From contig JABLUY010000012.1 of assembly GCA_013306675.1 (NCBI GenBank), positions 236,697-300,696 of the forward strand: a stretch of 64,000 nucleotides of DNA. The letters are read 5' to 3'. The position numbers were made by a program, and so were the translations under genes. Below the pieces are notes generated by a model. It saw nothing but the letters and a program-made list of their open reading frames with translations. It was not told the DNA's origin and ran no database searches. Shown here in pieces: positions 48,881-58,114 of the stretch. The number at the start of each line of letters is the position of its first letter. Positions within the stretch are counted from its first letter, which is position 1. Origin of the DNA: Thraustochytrium sp. TN22. Its lineage: Eukaryota; Sar; Bigyra; Thraustochytrida; Thraustochytriidae.

Positions 48881-49470
48881 TCCGACCTCGGCAGTTCGGG
48901 CCCGCGGCCGCCGGCGCAGGCTGGCCATCAGTCACAATCACGGCCCGTGCAGTGTTCATGTACATGGCGAGTGCACATATGGCCGCCGCGCGCACGTCTG
49001 CGAGGTGACCGGAGACCTGGGGACTCGGTGTGCGACGTGCATGGTTCTGAAGTTCAAGTCCAAGTACGCCTGGCCGCACCTGATTCACAGTCAAGTTCAA
49101 TGTCCCTGTAAGTTCATTGAGAGCTGGGCAACGCATGACTTCGCTGCACCAAACGCGCTCAGGCTGCTCGCTCAAGCTCACATCGGTTTCCCACAGTCGC
49201 ACGCCAACATGCGCCGAGGTCATGCTCGAATCTGTTGCGCGGCCGAACTTGAAGCGAAGTAGCGGCGCGCGAGCGAGCTCTGTATGCGCTGTCCAGGCTG
49301 TCGTGACTGACCTGCTCATTTGCGTCTACCCAAGGGCGCGGGTGTTCCTTAAGCACTGCAGGGCGGTCAATGCCCGAACGAGTCGTGTACACCGAGACCG
49401 GGCCGGCAAGTCCGAAGTCAGTCAATGGCACGGAACGGACGGACCGGAGCAACTGTAAGGTTTCGCCATC

Positions 49471-49592
49471 GAGATCCAAGAGGGAAGAAACTATGTGGTC
49501 GAGACCATGGTGCTTTGCTGTTCGCGTGGGTCCAATCCAAGAGGAAGCTATGTCGTCAAGAAAATGGGGCTTTGCTATTCGCGAGGATCAAA
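49471..49592 (+). repeat. two-copy imperfect direct repeat, about 55-60 bp
   Basis: The copies share AAGAGG-AAG...CTATGT..TC..GA..ATGG.GCTTTGCT.TTCGCG, starting near 49479 and 49539. The region is non-coding. Confidence 0.65.
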
Positions 49593-49910
49593 TGCCAGGT
49601 TGCGGGGGAGCTGCGCGGACGCAAGGTCCGCATGAACGTGAAACCTCAGAGTTCATAAGCAAAAGCCTCGCTGGCGTGAAATCTCAGTTCAACTTGGTCG
49701 GCCTCGATCGCATCCCGTTCAAGTTCGAGATGCCGTCCACTCGGGCTGTTTGAGCCGACAAAAGCCAGTGTGGCCGAATCGCTCGAGGAGAGGCCTTGTC
49801 GTGCCATTCGTCGTGTTGGTCGGTCGATGCCGGAGCAAAATCCGGGCGCGCAGCCCAGCCACGCCGCCTCGCCGCACGCGCACGTGCAGCAGCCTTCTTG
49901 ATGGCTGCAG

Positions 49911-50624
49911 ATGGCAACAGACCTCCAACGTCCAACGGGACCGGCGCTTCCTTCTTGTTCAAGTTGGCGAAGCGCGCTCGGAGGGTCGGCGGGCGGGATG
50001 GCGGGGCAGGAGGCGCGCGAGCCGCTGCCGAAGGAGCTGTCGACGGGCGGCGACGGGCGGCGGCGGTGGACGTTGAGTTTCAAGTCCATCGATGACGAGG
50101 TCTGTGCGGGCGAGGTCTGCGCAGCGCTGCCGCACCAGGCGTGCGAGGTGCTGGACCTGAGCTGCAACAGCGTGGGCGGCGCGGGCGCCGCAGCGCTCTG
50201 CGAGGTGCTCGCGGCACACGAGACCGTGGAGGACGTGGACCTTTCGGCGAACGCAGTGGGCGACGCTGGCGCGCAGGCGCTGGCGGGTTTGCTGGCGCAG
50301 AACGCTCGGCTCGCGCGCCTCGACCTGCACGCGAGTCAGGTGCACGACGAGGGGGCGCGCGCGCTGGCCGCAGCGCTGGAGTCCAACACTACGTTGCGCG
50401 AGCTGGACCTCGCGGCGAATTACATCTCCAACGAGGGTGCACTGGCGCTCGCCAAGATGCTCGAGGTCAACACGGGTCTGACGTCCGTGTCGCTGCGGTC
50501 CAATGACTTCGATGCGACTGCGGAGGCAGCGCTGCTTGCGGCTTTGGAAAAGAACCCTCGAATCTCCTCGCTTGAGGGCACGGATCGCATGCGCGCGCTC
50601 GAGTCCGTCTGCTCGTGCATGTGA
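49911..50624 (+). CDS. small leucine-rich repeat protein, ribonuclease-inhibitor type
   Basis: 237 residues from 49911, or 208 from the ATG at 49998 (MAGQEAREPL), which I find at least as likely because the first 29 residues are Pro/Ser/Gly-rich. Four or five LRR units of about 28 residues are visible: VLDLSCNSVGGAGAAAL, DVDLSANAVGDAGAQAL, RLDLHASQVHDEGARAL, ELDLAANYISNEGALAL and SVSLRSNDFDATAEAAL. The L-x-L-x-x-N-x-(I/V)-x-x-x-GA-x-AL pattern is the RI-like class, used as a curved protein-binding surface. There is no signal peptide or membrane span, so it is probably cytosolic. The partner is unknown. Confidence 0.8.
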   Translation: MATDLQRPTGPALPSCSSWRSALGGSAGGMAGQEAREPLPKELSTGGDGRRRWTLSFKSIDDEVCAGEVCAALPHQACEVLDLSCNSVGGAGAAALCEVLAAHETVEDVDLSANAVGDAGAQALAGLLAQNARLARLDLHASQVHDEGARALAAALESNTTLRELDLAANYISNEGALALAKMLEVNTGLTSVSLRSNDFDATAEAALLAALEKNPRISSLEGTDRMRALESVCSCM

Positions 50625-50744
50625 GATGCTCCAGGCGTGTACGCTAACTTAGAGAGAGAGAGAGAGAGAAAGGTTGAGAGAAAGGCAATTTTAGAAATCG
50701 TGAAAAGTCAGGAGCCCAACGAGCTGGCCCAGGAGCCCGACGAG

Positions 50745-51668
50745 CTAGCCGCGATAGGATACAAGCTGGATCGAATCCGTGGCGCCAAGCTTGCGCAGAT
50801 ACTTGACGAGGTCGCCAGCGGCCGTGACGGTAGCGACCGTGGTGGCTGTCTCGGCGGCCTTGAGAGCGCAGGTGAGCGGCAAGGAGTCGTCGTTGGCCAC
50901 CGCATGCACGTCTGCGCCGAGCAGCACGAGCAGCTTGAAAACCTGCAAGAACGCACGCGCGCAGGCTGCATGCATCGGGGTGCGGGCCGACTTGGGATGC
51001 ATTGTGTTCACGTCAAAGTCCCCCTCGCGGAGCTGCTCACGGCATCCGTCCCTCTATCTGTCAGTTCGTCTGGCAACCAAACCAGTAAAGCGGTTCCTCC
51101 AACGCACCAGGATTGGCAGCACCTCGAGCACGCGCGTCTCGTCCTCGGCCTCGTCAACGAGATCCACCGCGAGCCCGCGAAGCCCCGGATGGCGTCCATT
51201 TACACCGTTCTCGAGCATGAAGCGCAAAAGGCCGAGGTGCCCAGCAAAGCCTGCGACTCGGACGTCAGTCTCTCCTTCGTATTTCGCGCGGTCGGTGGTC
51301 TACGTACAGGCTGCACGAAAGGCCTTGACCACGGTCCAGCTCAGCAGCTCGCCCTCACGGCAGAGCAGCGCAAGCTGCGCCACCGTGTCCAATGATCCCT
51401 GCTCCGCGGCCTCCACGAGCGCCTGATTGTGCTTGAGCACCGACACAGCGTACTCGGGCTCCTCCTCGCGCCACCCCTCGAGACGCTCCAGCTCCAGCGA
51501 CAGGTCGCCTGGGGCGCGAAACACGCCAGGGCCCCGCTGCCCTCGCTGCGCGCCGCCCTGCGGCGCCTCCGTGCCCGGGGGCCGCTGTCCGTGCAACGTC
51601 TCGCTTTGGCGCGCCTCCACGCCCTGGAAGAGCAGCTCGTCGGCGGCCTCGCCATCCTCTTGGCCCAT
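50745..51668 (-). pseudogene. ankyrin-repeat gene interrupted by two in-frame TAG codons
   Basis: A single - strand frame from MGQEDGEAADELL (51668) reads through to a stop at 50745 with only two interruptions, TAG at 51300-51302 and TAG at 51054-51056. Ankyrin features continue across them: NQALVEAAEQGSLDTVAQL before the first, VAGFAGHLGLLRFMLENGVN between, and TPMHAACARAFLQVFKLLVL with LGADVH after the second. Total length would be about 306 residues. No frameshift is needed. The stops may be nonsense mutations, or they may sit in short introns; I found no well-placed GT-AG pair that keeps the frame for the first. I lean to pseudogene, with the spliced alternative open. Confidence 0.5.
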
Positions 51669-53081
51669 GGCGTGCTGGCTGGCGAACTCGCCGGCGCGCG
51701 GGCACGCTCGCGCACGCGTCCAGGGCCGGCCTTGCCGCCACCGCCGCTGCTCTCGCCGCCGTCGGGCGGCTGTCCGGGCTGCGCGGCAAGAGGGACTGGG
51801 ACTCGTCCGACGCACTCACATGTCAACGGACGATGGAAAGTGGCCCTGGAAGGGAAGGGTTCGAGTCACGGTGGAGAGCGGGAGCAAGCAAGGGTGCGCG
51901 GCGCTGCGCAGTGCTGCGTAGAGGTCATGTGCGTCCATGCAAACGCTGCAGTCGTACGCGCCTCGTGCTGGCATGCTTTCCAAGAAATCGAAAGAAACCA
52001 AGAAAATGCAAAAAGGACATTGTCATTGAAGACCATGGACAGCAGCAGGTCGATGCCACGGCAGCTTGCTACAGCGTCGCGTCCTATACAATTGCGTCGG
52101 AACAGCGCGCATGATCGCGACGCCGTGGACCCCTGCGCCTGCAGCGGCGGCATGTCCTGGAGAACCTCAGTTTTACAGCAGCACAGCAGCATCATCACCA
52201 GCAGCAACACGACGACGGGCCTGCCGCGTCGTACAGTCCAGCACGTCGCCCTCGACGTGCTCACGCAACCGGGCCGACGCTGCCGTCGCCGCCACAGACA
52301 TAAGTTAGCGTGCGCGGCCAGCAGCTGCAGGTCGCCGGTGGTGGTCGGCGGTTGCGCGCGCCGCGGTGGCTGGGCCTGCGCGCGAGGCGGCGTCCCAGGA
52401 CTCGATCCAGCCCTGCGCCTGGCGCTCGGCGGTCTCTGCGTGCGCGAGCACGTCCTGCAGAAAGGCGTCCACCTCGCGCACGCGCGCCGAGACGGCCTCG
52501 AGGAAGGCCGCGCAGTCCTCGAGCTTGGCCGTCTCGGCGTCGCGCTCCGCGGCCGTTTGTGGCGCCGCCATCCCCGCTTAGGGGCGAGCGCCTGCCTGCG
52601 TGCCCGTCAGCCAGCAAGCCAGCCTGCGCGCGAGGGCGTGCGGGAGGGCTCGCTAGCGCTGCCGCACCTGCCTGGCGTGCTCCGCGCCGCGCCACGCCGC
52701 GCCGATGTCCGCGGCCTCCGACGCGGCGCCCAGGCTGCGATCGGGTCTGCGGCACCAAGGCACAGACCCGCATCGTCGCGACCTCTCCGCCGCCATGGAC
52801 CGCGCCACCGACGCCGACGGCGTCGAGTCGCAGGGTACGTAGTCGTCGCTCCGGCGCCGCGCGCTCCGCCGCGCGCGCGCGCGCGCCCGTGCGCGGAGCG
52901 CTCTGTCTGGACGACGGAGGTGGACGTGGCGGTCATCACGCACAAGGAGGGGGAGAAGAAAGGCGAGGACGACGGTGAGGGCCGTGGTCGCCTCTCGCGC
53001 TCGCGCTCGCGGTGCGGTTGCGCTCGCTCTCGTTTTCGCTCACACGTGGACTCACAGTCATTTCGCACTCGCACAGGGCTT
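51669..53081. other. region between ankyrin frame and cytochrome b561, with possible 5' exons
   Basis: A very long + frame crosses here (51429-53825), but only its end is a real protein. A possible first exon of the cytochrome gene is 52795-52834 (MDRATDADGVESQ, then GTACGT). A clear intron-like stretch is 52975-53076 (GTGAGG...GCACAG, 102 bp). The short - strand ORF is listed separately. No other gene is seen. Confidence 0.45.
52305..52571 (-). CDS. possible small coiled-coil protein
   Basis: 88 residues. The first 60 form a well-behaved amphipathic helix (LEDCAAFLEAVSARVREVDA and FLQDVLAHAETAERQAQGW), after which it turns into Ala/Arg-rich low complexity, as if an exon ended. It is divergently placed to the cytochrome b561 gene. 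The size and helical pattern recall small subunits of trafficking or cytoskeletal complexes, but I do not recognise it. A GC-driven chance ORF is possible. Confidence 0.35.
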   Translation of the reverse strand: MAAPQTAAERDAETAKLEDCAAFLEAVSARVREVDAFLQDVLAHAETAERQAQGWIESWDAASRAGPATAARATADHHRRPAAAGRAR

Positions 53082-53825
53082 ATGCCAGGCAGCGGCGATG
53101 CCGGCGCGGCGCGCGAGACGCGCGAGACGCGCAAGCACCCGCTCGTCCAGCCGCTGGCGCTGGGCGTGCACGCGCTGAGCTTGCTAGCGCTCGTGCTTGT
53201 GGTGCGCTGGTTCGCGACCTCCGCGCAGGGCTACGCGTGGGAGACCGGCAACGGCGGCGTCTTCTCGTGGCACCCGACCCTCATGGTGATCGGCATGGTG
53301 GTCTGCTACGCCGAGGCCGTCATCGCGTGGCGCGCCTTTGACTTTCTGCCGCGCCCCACGCGCAAGGTCGTGCACGTGGTGCTGCACACCGTGGCCATCG
53401 TGGCCGTCACCATCGGCCTGCGCGCCGTCTTTCGCTTCCACAACGAGGCGGCCAAGCCCATTCCGAACATGTACAGCTTCCACTCCTGGCTCGGGCTGGC
53501 GACGGCCATCCTCTTTTACGCGCAGTACGCCATCGGCTTTTGGGCCTTTTGGTGGCCCAAGGCCTCCGAGGACACGCGCGCCGCGCTCGTCCCCGTGCAC
53601 GCACGCGTCGGCCTGCTGCTTTTCCTCGTCTGCGTCTCGGCTACCGTCGCCACGGGTGTTCTCGAGAAGCTCACCTTCCTCAGCAGCTGCAACCACAAGG
53701 AGGACGGCTCTGCTGATGCCACCTGCTACACCGGCAACTTCCTCGCGCTTGCCGTCATCCTGCTCGGCCTGCTCGTCGGCCTGCTCGTTTCCCTGCCTCC
53801 CGGCAAGCCTGTCCTGCTCGCCTAA
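53082..53825 (+). CDS. cytochrome b561-type transmembrane electron transporter
   Basis: 247 residues from the ATG at 53082 (MPGSGDAG). Six hydrophobic spans carry the conserved His residues of the family: FSWHPTLMVIG, VVHVVLHTVAI, NMYSFHSWLGL and LVPVHARVGLLLF. These four ligand two b hemes, moving electrons from cytosolic ascorbate across an endomembrane or plasma membrane to monodehydroascorbate or ferric iron. The length equals the usual core domain. Upstream codons for an acidic segment (VDVAVITHKEGEKKGED) are in the same frame, separated by a 102-bp GTGAGG...GCACAG interval, so the mature start may lie further 5'. The C-terminus ends soon after the last span. Confidence 0.9.
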   Translation: MPGSGDAGAARETRETRKHPLVQPLALGVHALSLLALVLVVRWFATSAQGYAWETGNGGVFSWHPTLMVIGMVVCYAEAVIAWRAFDFLPRPTRKVVHVVLHTVAIVAVTIGLRAVFRFHNEAAKPIPNMYSFHSWLGLATAILFYAQYAIGFWAFWWPKASEDTRAALVPVHARVGLLLFLVCVSATVATGVLEKLTFLSSCNHKEDGSADATCYTGNFLALAVILLGLLVGLLVSLPPGKPVLLA

Positions 53826-54408
53826 TAGCCCATCATGATACTGATCTCGTGCGCGTTCTGAACGCCGAAGTTAGTTACAGCTGCCCTCAGGCTCTCGCAG
53901 TGGCCGTGGCGAGCCGCTGCCGCCGCGAGCCTCTGTGAGGAAAGTCTCGAAAATCGCCGAGTGCTCTGCGGCCAAAGGCGAGCGTTGAAGGGCCGCCAAG
54001 ACTCACTCGGAGCCGTCCTCGTTTGATGTGAGTCCGAGTCCGAGTCGTAGTCGTAGTCCGAGTCCGAGTCCGAGTCCAAGCACGTCACGTCACGCCGCGT
54101 GGTCGCGCGCGACGACCTGCGCGTTGCCAAGGTGGACCTCCAGCGTGGAGGCTCTCGGCGTCTGGTCTCGCCTCGCTCAGGCTGCCAAGTGAGCGCGTCC
54201 CAACTGGCAAAGGCAAGACCTTCGAGACCGAGCAGACCCTCGCTCGGAGCAGACCCGAACTGGCAGCTCGGGCCGCGCGCGGGCGGTGGCGGCGGGGCGC
54301 GGGCCGCGGCGGCCACGGCTCGCGAACCGCGTACGCCGTCGTCTGGACGGACGCGCCGCTGGCGGTCACGGGCGGCGAAAGGCGAGGCGAGGCGATCGCG
54401 GACCGACG
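53826..54408. other. intergenic, GAGTCC-rich
   Basis: No gene is seen. A GAGTCC/GTAGTC short tandem repeat lies at about 54028-54080. The rest is the leader of the DnaJ gene. A frame running in from 54286 is Arg-rich and not part of the protein, because the signal peptide starts at 54409. Confidence 0.5.
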
Positions 54409-55794
54409 ATGAGGGCGCGCAGGCTGGCGGCGCTGCTGGCGGCCGTCCTGGTGCTGGCGCTGCTGGCGACGTCGAGCGAGGCGTTCCGGTCGCGGCCGCG
54501 GCGAGAAGCGCCCAAGCAGTCGAAGGACTTTTATAAGATTCTGGGCGTGCGGCGCGGCGCCACCGACAAGGAGATCAAAAAGGCGTACCGCGAGGCCGCG
54601 CGCAAGCACCACCCGGATCGTGTGCAGGGCGACGAGAAGGTCAAGGCCAAGGCCACGCGCAAGTTTGCGGAGATCGGCAGGGCTTATGAGACGCTCTCGG
54701 ACCCGGAGAAACGCCGCATCTACGACCAGGTCGGCGAGGAGGGCTTGGACGGCGGCGTGCCGCCACCGCGCGGTGGCCGCGGCGGCGGCGGCGGCGCGCG
54801 GCCAGGCGGCGGCGGCGGCTTCCAAGGGTTTCCCGGCGGTGCCGGCGGCGGCGCAGGCGGCTTCGATTTTGGTGACATCTTCGGCAATATGTTTGGCGGC
54901 GGCGGTGGCGGCGGCGGCGGGCCGCGGGGCGGGCCGCGCGGACAGCCTGGCGGGCCGCGGCGGCCGCCAGCGCCCGCGGACATGTTCAAGGACACTCCCG
55001 TGACGAGCCTGGATGGCAAGGAGATCAGCGCGCAGCTGGCCTCCAAGAACCGGCGCACCCGCATGTGGACTGTGCTCTTTTACAAGGGCGAGAACGAGAA
55101 GCTGCAGTCCATCTTTGTGAAGCTGGCCGAGCGGTACCAGGGCACGGTAAGGGTGGGCGCTGTGAACTGCGGCAAGGAGGAGAACCGCAAGGGGTGCGAG
55201 CACTTCACGGACAAGGGCCGCACCAAGACGCCCTTCGTGAAGGTGCTCTTCCCGGCGACCACCCAGACGCTCACTGGGAAGCAGATTTCGACCAAGTCCA
55301 TTGCCGGCGCCGTGGACAAGCTGCTGGCCGACCTCGTCACGGTCGTGGACTCTGCGGACGAGGCGCTCGCTTTCACGCAGACCTGCGTGAGCGGCGATCG
55401 CCGCGCCTGCGTGGTGCTGCTCTCAGACTCGGGCAAGCGCGAGCCACCCATGCTCCTCGGCGCCGTGGCAGCGCACAACTTCCACAAAATCGACTTTGCC
55501 TTTTGGCCCGTCTCATCCGAGGAAGACGCCGTGGCCGCCTTTCGGTCCTTGGCGGGCCTCAAGGACACGGACGAGGACTCTAAGAAGCGACCGCCACTGC
55601 TCTTTTCTTTCAAGACGGGCGGCCTGCTCGACGACAAGGAGGTGACTAAGCTCCGATACTCGGTCGAGGAGGCGAAGAGTGATTTGCCGGCACTCAAGCA
55701 GTATGCTAGGATACTCGACGACGCGTTCTATGTGGATCGCAGCCACGCCAAGCGCCGGGAGGCTGGGCGCCAGCAGGCCAAGGACGAGCTCTGA
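54409..55794 (+). CDS. ER-lumenal DnaJ protein with thioredoxin-like domain and KDEL signal
   Basis: 461 residues from the ATG at 54409, which starts a strong signal peptide ([20 protein letters not shown]). The J domain is at about 40-107, with [20 protein letters not shown] and the HPD motif in KHHPDR; it would stimulate an ER Hsp70 (BiP). A Gly-rich and Phe-containing G/F segment covers about 118-190. A thioredoxin-like fold follows ([46 protein letters not shown]), but the CXXC active site is missing, so oxidoreductase activity is unlikely. A further alpha/beta domain ends in AKDEL, the classical ER retrieval signal. The order resembles DNAJC10/DNAJC16-type proteins, though shorter. It converges on the EF-hand gene. 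Confidence 0.92.
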   Translation: MRARRLAALLAAVLVLALLATSSEAFRSRPRREAPKQSKDFYKILGVRRGATDKEIKKAYREAARKHHPDRVQGDEKVKAKATRKFAEIGRAYETLSDPEKRRIYDQVGEEGLDGGVPPPRGGRGGGGGARPGGGGGFQGFPGGAGGGAGGFDFGDIFGNMFGGGGGGGGGPRGGPRGQPGGPRRPPAPADMFKDTPVTSLDGKEISAQLASKNRRTRMWTVLFYKGENEKLQSIFVKLAERYQGTVRVGAVNCGKEENRKGCEHFTDKGRTKTPFVKVLFPATTQTLTGKQISTKSIAGAVDKLLADLVTVVDSADEALAFTQTCVSGDRRACVVLLSDSGKREPPMLLGAVAAHNFHKIDFAFWPVSSEEDAVAAFRSLAGLKDTDEDSKKRPPLLFSFKTGGLLDDKEVTKLRYSVEEAKSDLPALKQYARILDDAFYVDRSHAKRREAGRQQAKDEL

Positions 55795-55821
55795 TCGAAT
55801 CCTTTGCTCGTGCGTGCAAAG

Positions 55822-55868
55822 ACAGAGAGACAGACAGAGAGACAGACAGACAGACAAAAAGATAGACA
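55822..55868 (+). repeat. GACA simple repeat
   Basis: AGACAGAGAGACAGACAGAG and related units lie in the 290-bp 3' region between the convergent DnaJ and EF-hand genes. No gene is present there. Confidence 0.9.
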
Positions 55869-56084
55869 AGGGAGGCGGATCCTTTTTGAATAGAGCTGCA
55901 GCCACAAGGATCATGTACGAAAGGTTGAGGAAGAATCATGTACGAACACTTGAACAAGAGTGACAAGCTGCGTGAGCCACGCAAGCTCAAGATCTGCTCA
56001 CGCGTAAAGACGACCGCAAAAAATCCACGGACACCGAGACACACACACAGAACAAAATGATTGTTACGGTCCGGACCAAGCAGG

Positions 56085-56498
56085 TCACGAGGCCGCATGC
56101 TGAGGGTCCGCGCCGGCGCGCAGCAATTGCTGCTTGCAAAAGAGGACAAAGTCCTTCTTGTTGAGACCCTGCTCCGGCACCTTGGCCGGCGCGTCACCAG
56201 CGCCAAGCGCCGACACAGCGCCCTTGCAGGCCTCGCGCGAGACGACGCCCGACTTGTCGCTGTCGTACATGTCAAAGAGCGTCTCGAGGTCCTGGTCCGT
56301 GAAGATGCTGCCTTGCGCGCCCTCGGTGCGGCGCTCCTGCAGCTCCTGCAGTCTGCCTAGCAGGAACGCGTGCACATCCTCCGGTCTCGCGTACAGCAGC
56401 GCCGACCCGAGCTCCTGAAACAGGCCGTCCACGTTGTGCCGCGCCAGGTATTCGCGCGCCACCTCGCGCGGATCCACGCGCTCCTTCGTCTCGGCCAT
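56085..56498 (-). CDS. EFCAB10-like protein: RIIa-type docking domain plus EF-hand
   Basis: 137 residues from the ATG at 56498 (MAETKERVD), close to the 130-140 residues of EFCAB10 proteins; the frame runs further upstream but is low-complexity. Residues 8-60 (AREYLARHNVDGLFQELGSA, then RPEDVHAFLLGRLQEL) fit an RIIa-like dimerisation/docking domain, as found on flagellar radial-spoke and related proteins. An EF-hand loop follows (LFDMYDSDKSGVVSREACKG), with Asp, Asp and Ser ligands at the expected spacing. The family is tied to motile cilia, which supports a flagellated life stage. The C-terminus (KKDFVLFCKQQLL) resembles a degenerate second hand. Confidence 0.8.
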   Translation of the reverse strand: MAETKERVDPREVAREYLARHNVDGLFQELGSALLYARPEDVHAFLLGRLQELQERRTEGAQGSIFTDQDLETLFDMYDSDKSGVVSREACKGAVSALGAGDAPAKVPEQGLNKKDFVLFCKQQLLRAGADPQHAAS

Positions 56499-56818
56499 GC
56501 TGCCGAGCCGGCCGGGCTTCGATCGAGCTCGCGACTGCCTCGCCCCGTTCTCGCGGCGCTCGCCGGGCGTCGCGGGCTGCGGCGCGGCGGCCCGAAGCGG
56601 CCCAACGGTCTCAAAGGCCCGTTCCCGCGTTCGCGCGGGCGGGGACCGGGCCGGACGTTGGCGCTGCTTGCGCCTGGTGGCTGGCCCGGGGCCCGGCGCA
56701 CACCTGCGGCGGCGCAAGAGCAGGCACGCCGCCGCAGTCACGGCGCCGCGCGGGGGCTGGCTCGCTTGCTCGCAAAGCCCGCGCGGCCCCGCGGCCCCGC
56801 GGCGCGCGGCGCGGCGCG
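56499..56818. other. shared promoter region of two divergent genes
   Basis: This 320-bp stretch separates the EFCAB10-like gene (-) from the spliced membrane-protein gene (+). No further gene is seen; core elements cannot be identified. Confidence 0.45.
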
Positions 56819-57774
56819 ATGGCGGCGGAGGTGGCGGCGGTGGCCGCCGCGAACTGCGGCGACCTGTCGAGCCTGTCGCGCGAGACGCGGCTGCTGGTGC
56901 GTTTGGAGCGGCGCTGGGACGAGCCTCGCGCTGGCCGGGACGAGGAGGGGGAGGACGACGAGAGCGCGGCGGCGACGACGACGAAGGAGATGGAGGAGGG
57001 GGAGGGGGAGGAGGAGGAGGAATGGCCTGACTGACTTATGCGATTCTATGCGTGCAAGCGCAGACGTTCGTGCGGCTGGCCGAGGAGGACTGGGGCCAGG
57101 ACGAGGCGCACGCGACGACGCGGGGCGCGGCGTGCGCGCTGCTGCTGGGCACGGACGCGCGCGCGGTGTTGGCGACTGCGCCGTCCAAGGTGGACGCCGT
57201 GCTGGACGCGCTGGAGAAGCGCGCGGCGTGGCTGCCCATGCCCGTGGCGCTGGTGGCGGCTGCCATGGCGGCCGTGGTGCCCGCGGACGAGGAGGGGGAG
57301 CGGCGACGCTGGCGCGCGCTGGAGATGGCCACTAGGCTGTGCGCGCCAGACAAGCTGCGCAAGGACCAGCTCGTTTGGCGGCCGCAGCTGTTGGCGGCGA
57401 CGCGAGTGCTGCACGAGGAGGCGCCGCCGCCGCACCGTCACAGCGCCCACGGAGGGCCATGGGCGCGCTTCTGGGCGCTGTCGGCGCAGGGCTGGCCGCA
57501 GCAGCTTGCCGCCGCGGGGACAGGCCTTTTGGCGCTGGCGCTGGCGCTGCTGGTGGCCTGGCTCGTGCTCTGCTCCCTGTCCTCCAGCCCGCGCTCGTTG
57601 CGCGAGGATGCGTACAAGTTCTTGCCCGCAGTACTGCTTGTGCTTTACGTCATGGTTGGCTACAAGTCCGCGGCGGACCGGCCGCGCGTCGCCCTGGACA
57701 AGGTGACCGCGGCGCTGGCGCGCAATGTTGTAGAGGCGCATGCCGATGTCCTAGGTCGTGCGTACGAGTCTTGA
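56819..57774 (+). CDS. unrecognised membrane protein, two-exon model
   Basis: Exon 1 is 56819-56896 (MAAEVAAVAAANCGDLSSLS, ending ETRLL) and exon 2 is 57064-57774. The intron begins GTGCGT, ends GCGCAG and has CTGACTGAC about 30 bases before the acceptor, a good branch-point match; both junctions are phase 0. The 262-residue product starts with a helical, soluble region and has one or two C-terminal spans (TGLLALALALLVAWLVLCSL and FLPAVLLVLYVMVGY) before a short helical tail. An unspliced reading from the ATG at 57052 gives 240 residues. The family is not recognised. The intron interior encodes an acidic run that ends in a stop, so splicing is required to join the parts. Confidence 0.6.
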
Positions 57775-58114
57775 TTGCGAATGGGCGGGCGTGCGAGTCT
57801 TGATCTCGCGTGAGCAAGCGAGCGAGTCTGGATCACGAGCGAATCTTGATCGCAAGCGAGCAAGCGAGTGAGCGTACTGCGCTGACGGGCAGCGCAGTTC
57901 TCCCCTATTCACATCAGCTATTTCCAATCTCTTTCTTCTTGGCGTCGTGTGCGCTTTTCTTCTGTGCTGGGCCTGGCCGGGCCGGGCCGCACGAGCAAGT
58001 CCGAGCGACTGCCGGCGCGTCGTCCTTCTCTTTCTTCTTTTCTCCCTGTCCTCCTCCTCCTCGTCATCATCATCATCATCATCCAAGCTTTTCTTCTTGT
58101 GCAGTGTGGTCTCA
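57775..58114. other. 3' region between convergent genes
   Basis: No gene is seen. It has GCGAGC/AAGCGAGTG short repeats at about 57800-57880 and a CATCAT run at about 58064-58083. Confidence 0.5.

Larger units (their letters stand above)
48599..49910. other. non-coding region right of the array
   Basis: No gene is supported. It holds the 9-bp tandem array and the two-copy repeat listed separately, and probably remnants of the copy 7 promoter. Confidence 0.5.

Noticed and set aside
51429-53825. A 798-residue + strand frame ending in cytochrome b561
   Set aside because: Only the last 250 or so residues resemble a protein. The rest is Arg/Ala-rich frame noise, lies antisense to the ankyrin frame, and crosses a likely intron.
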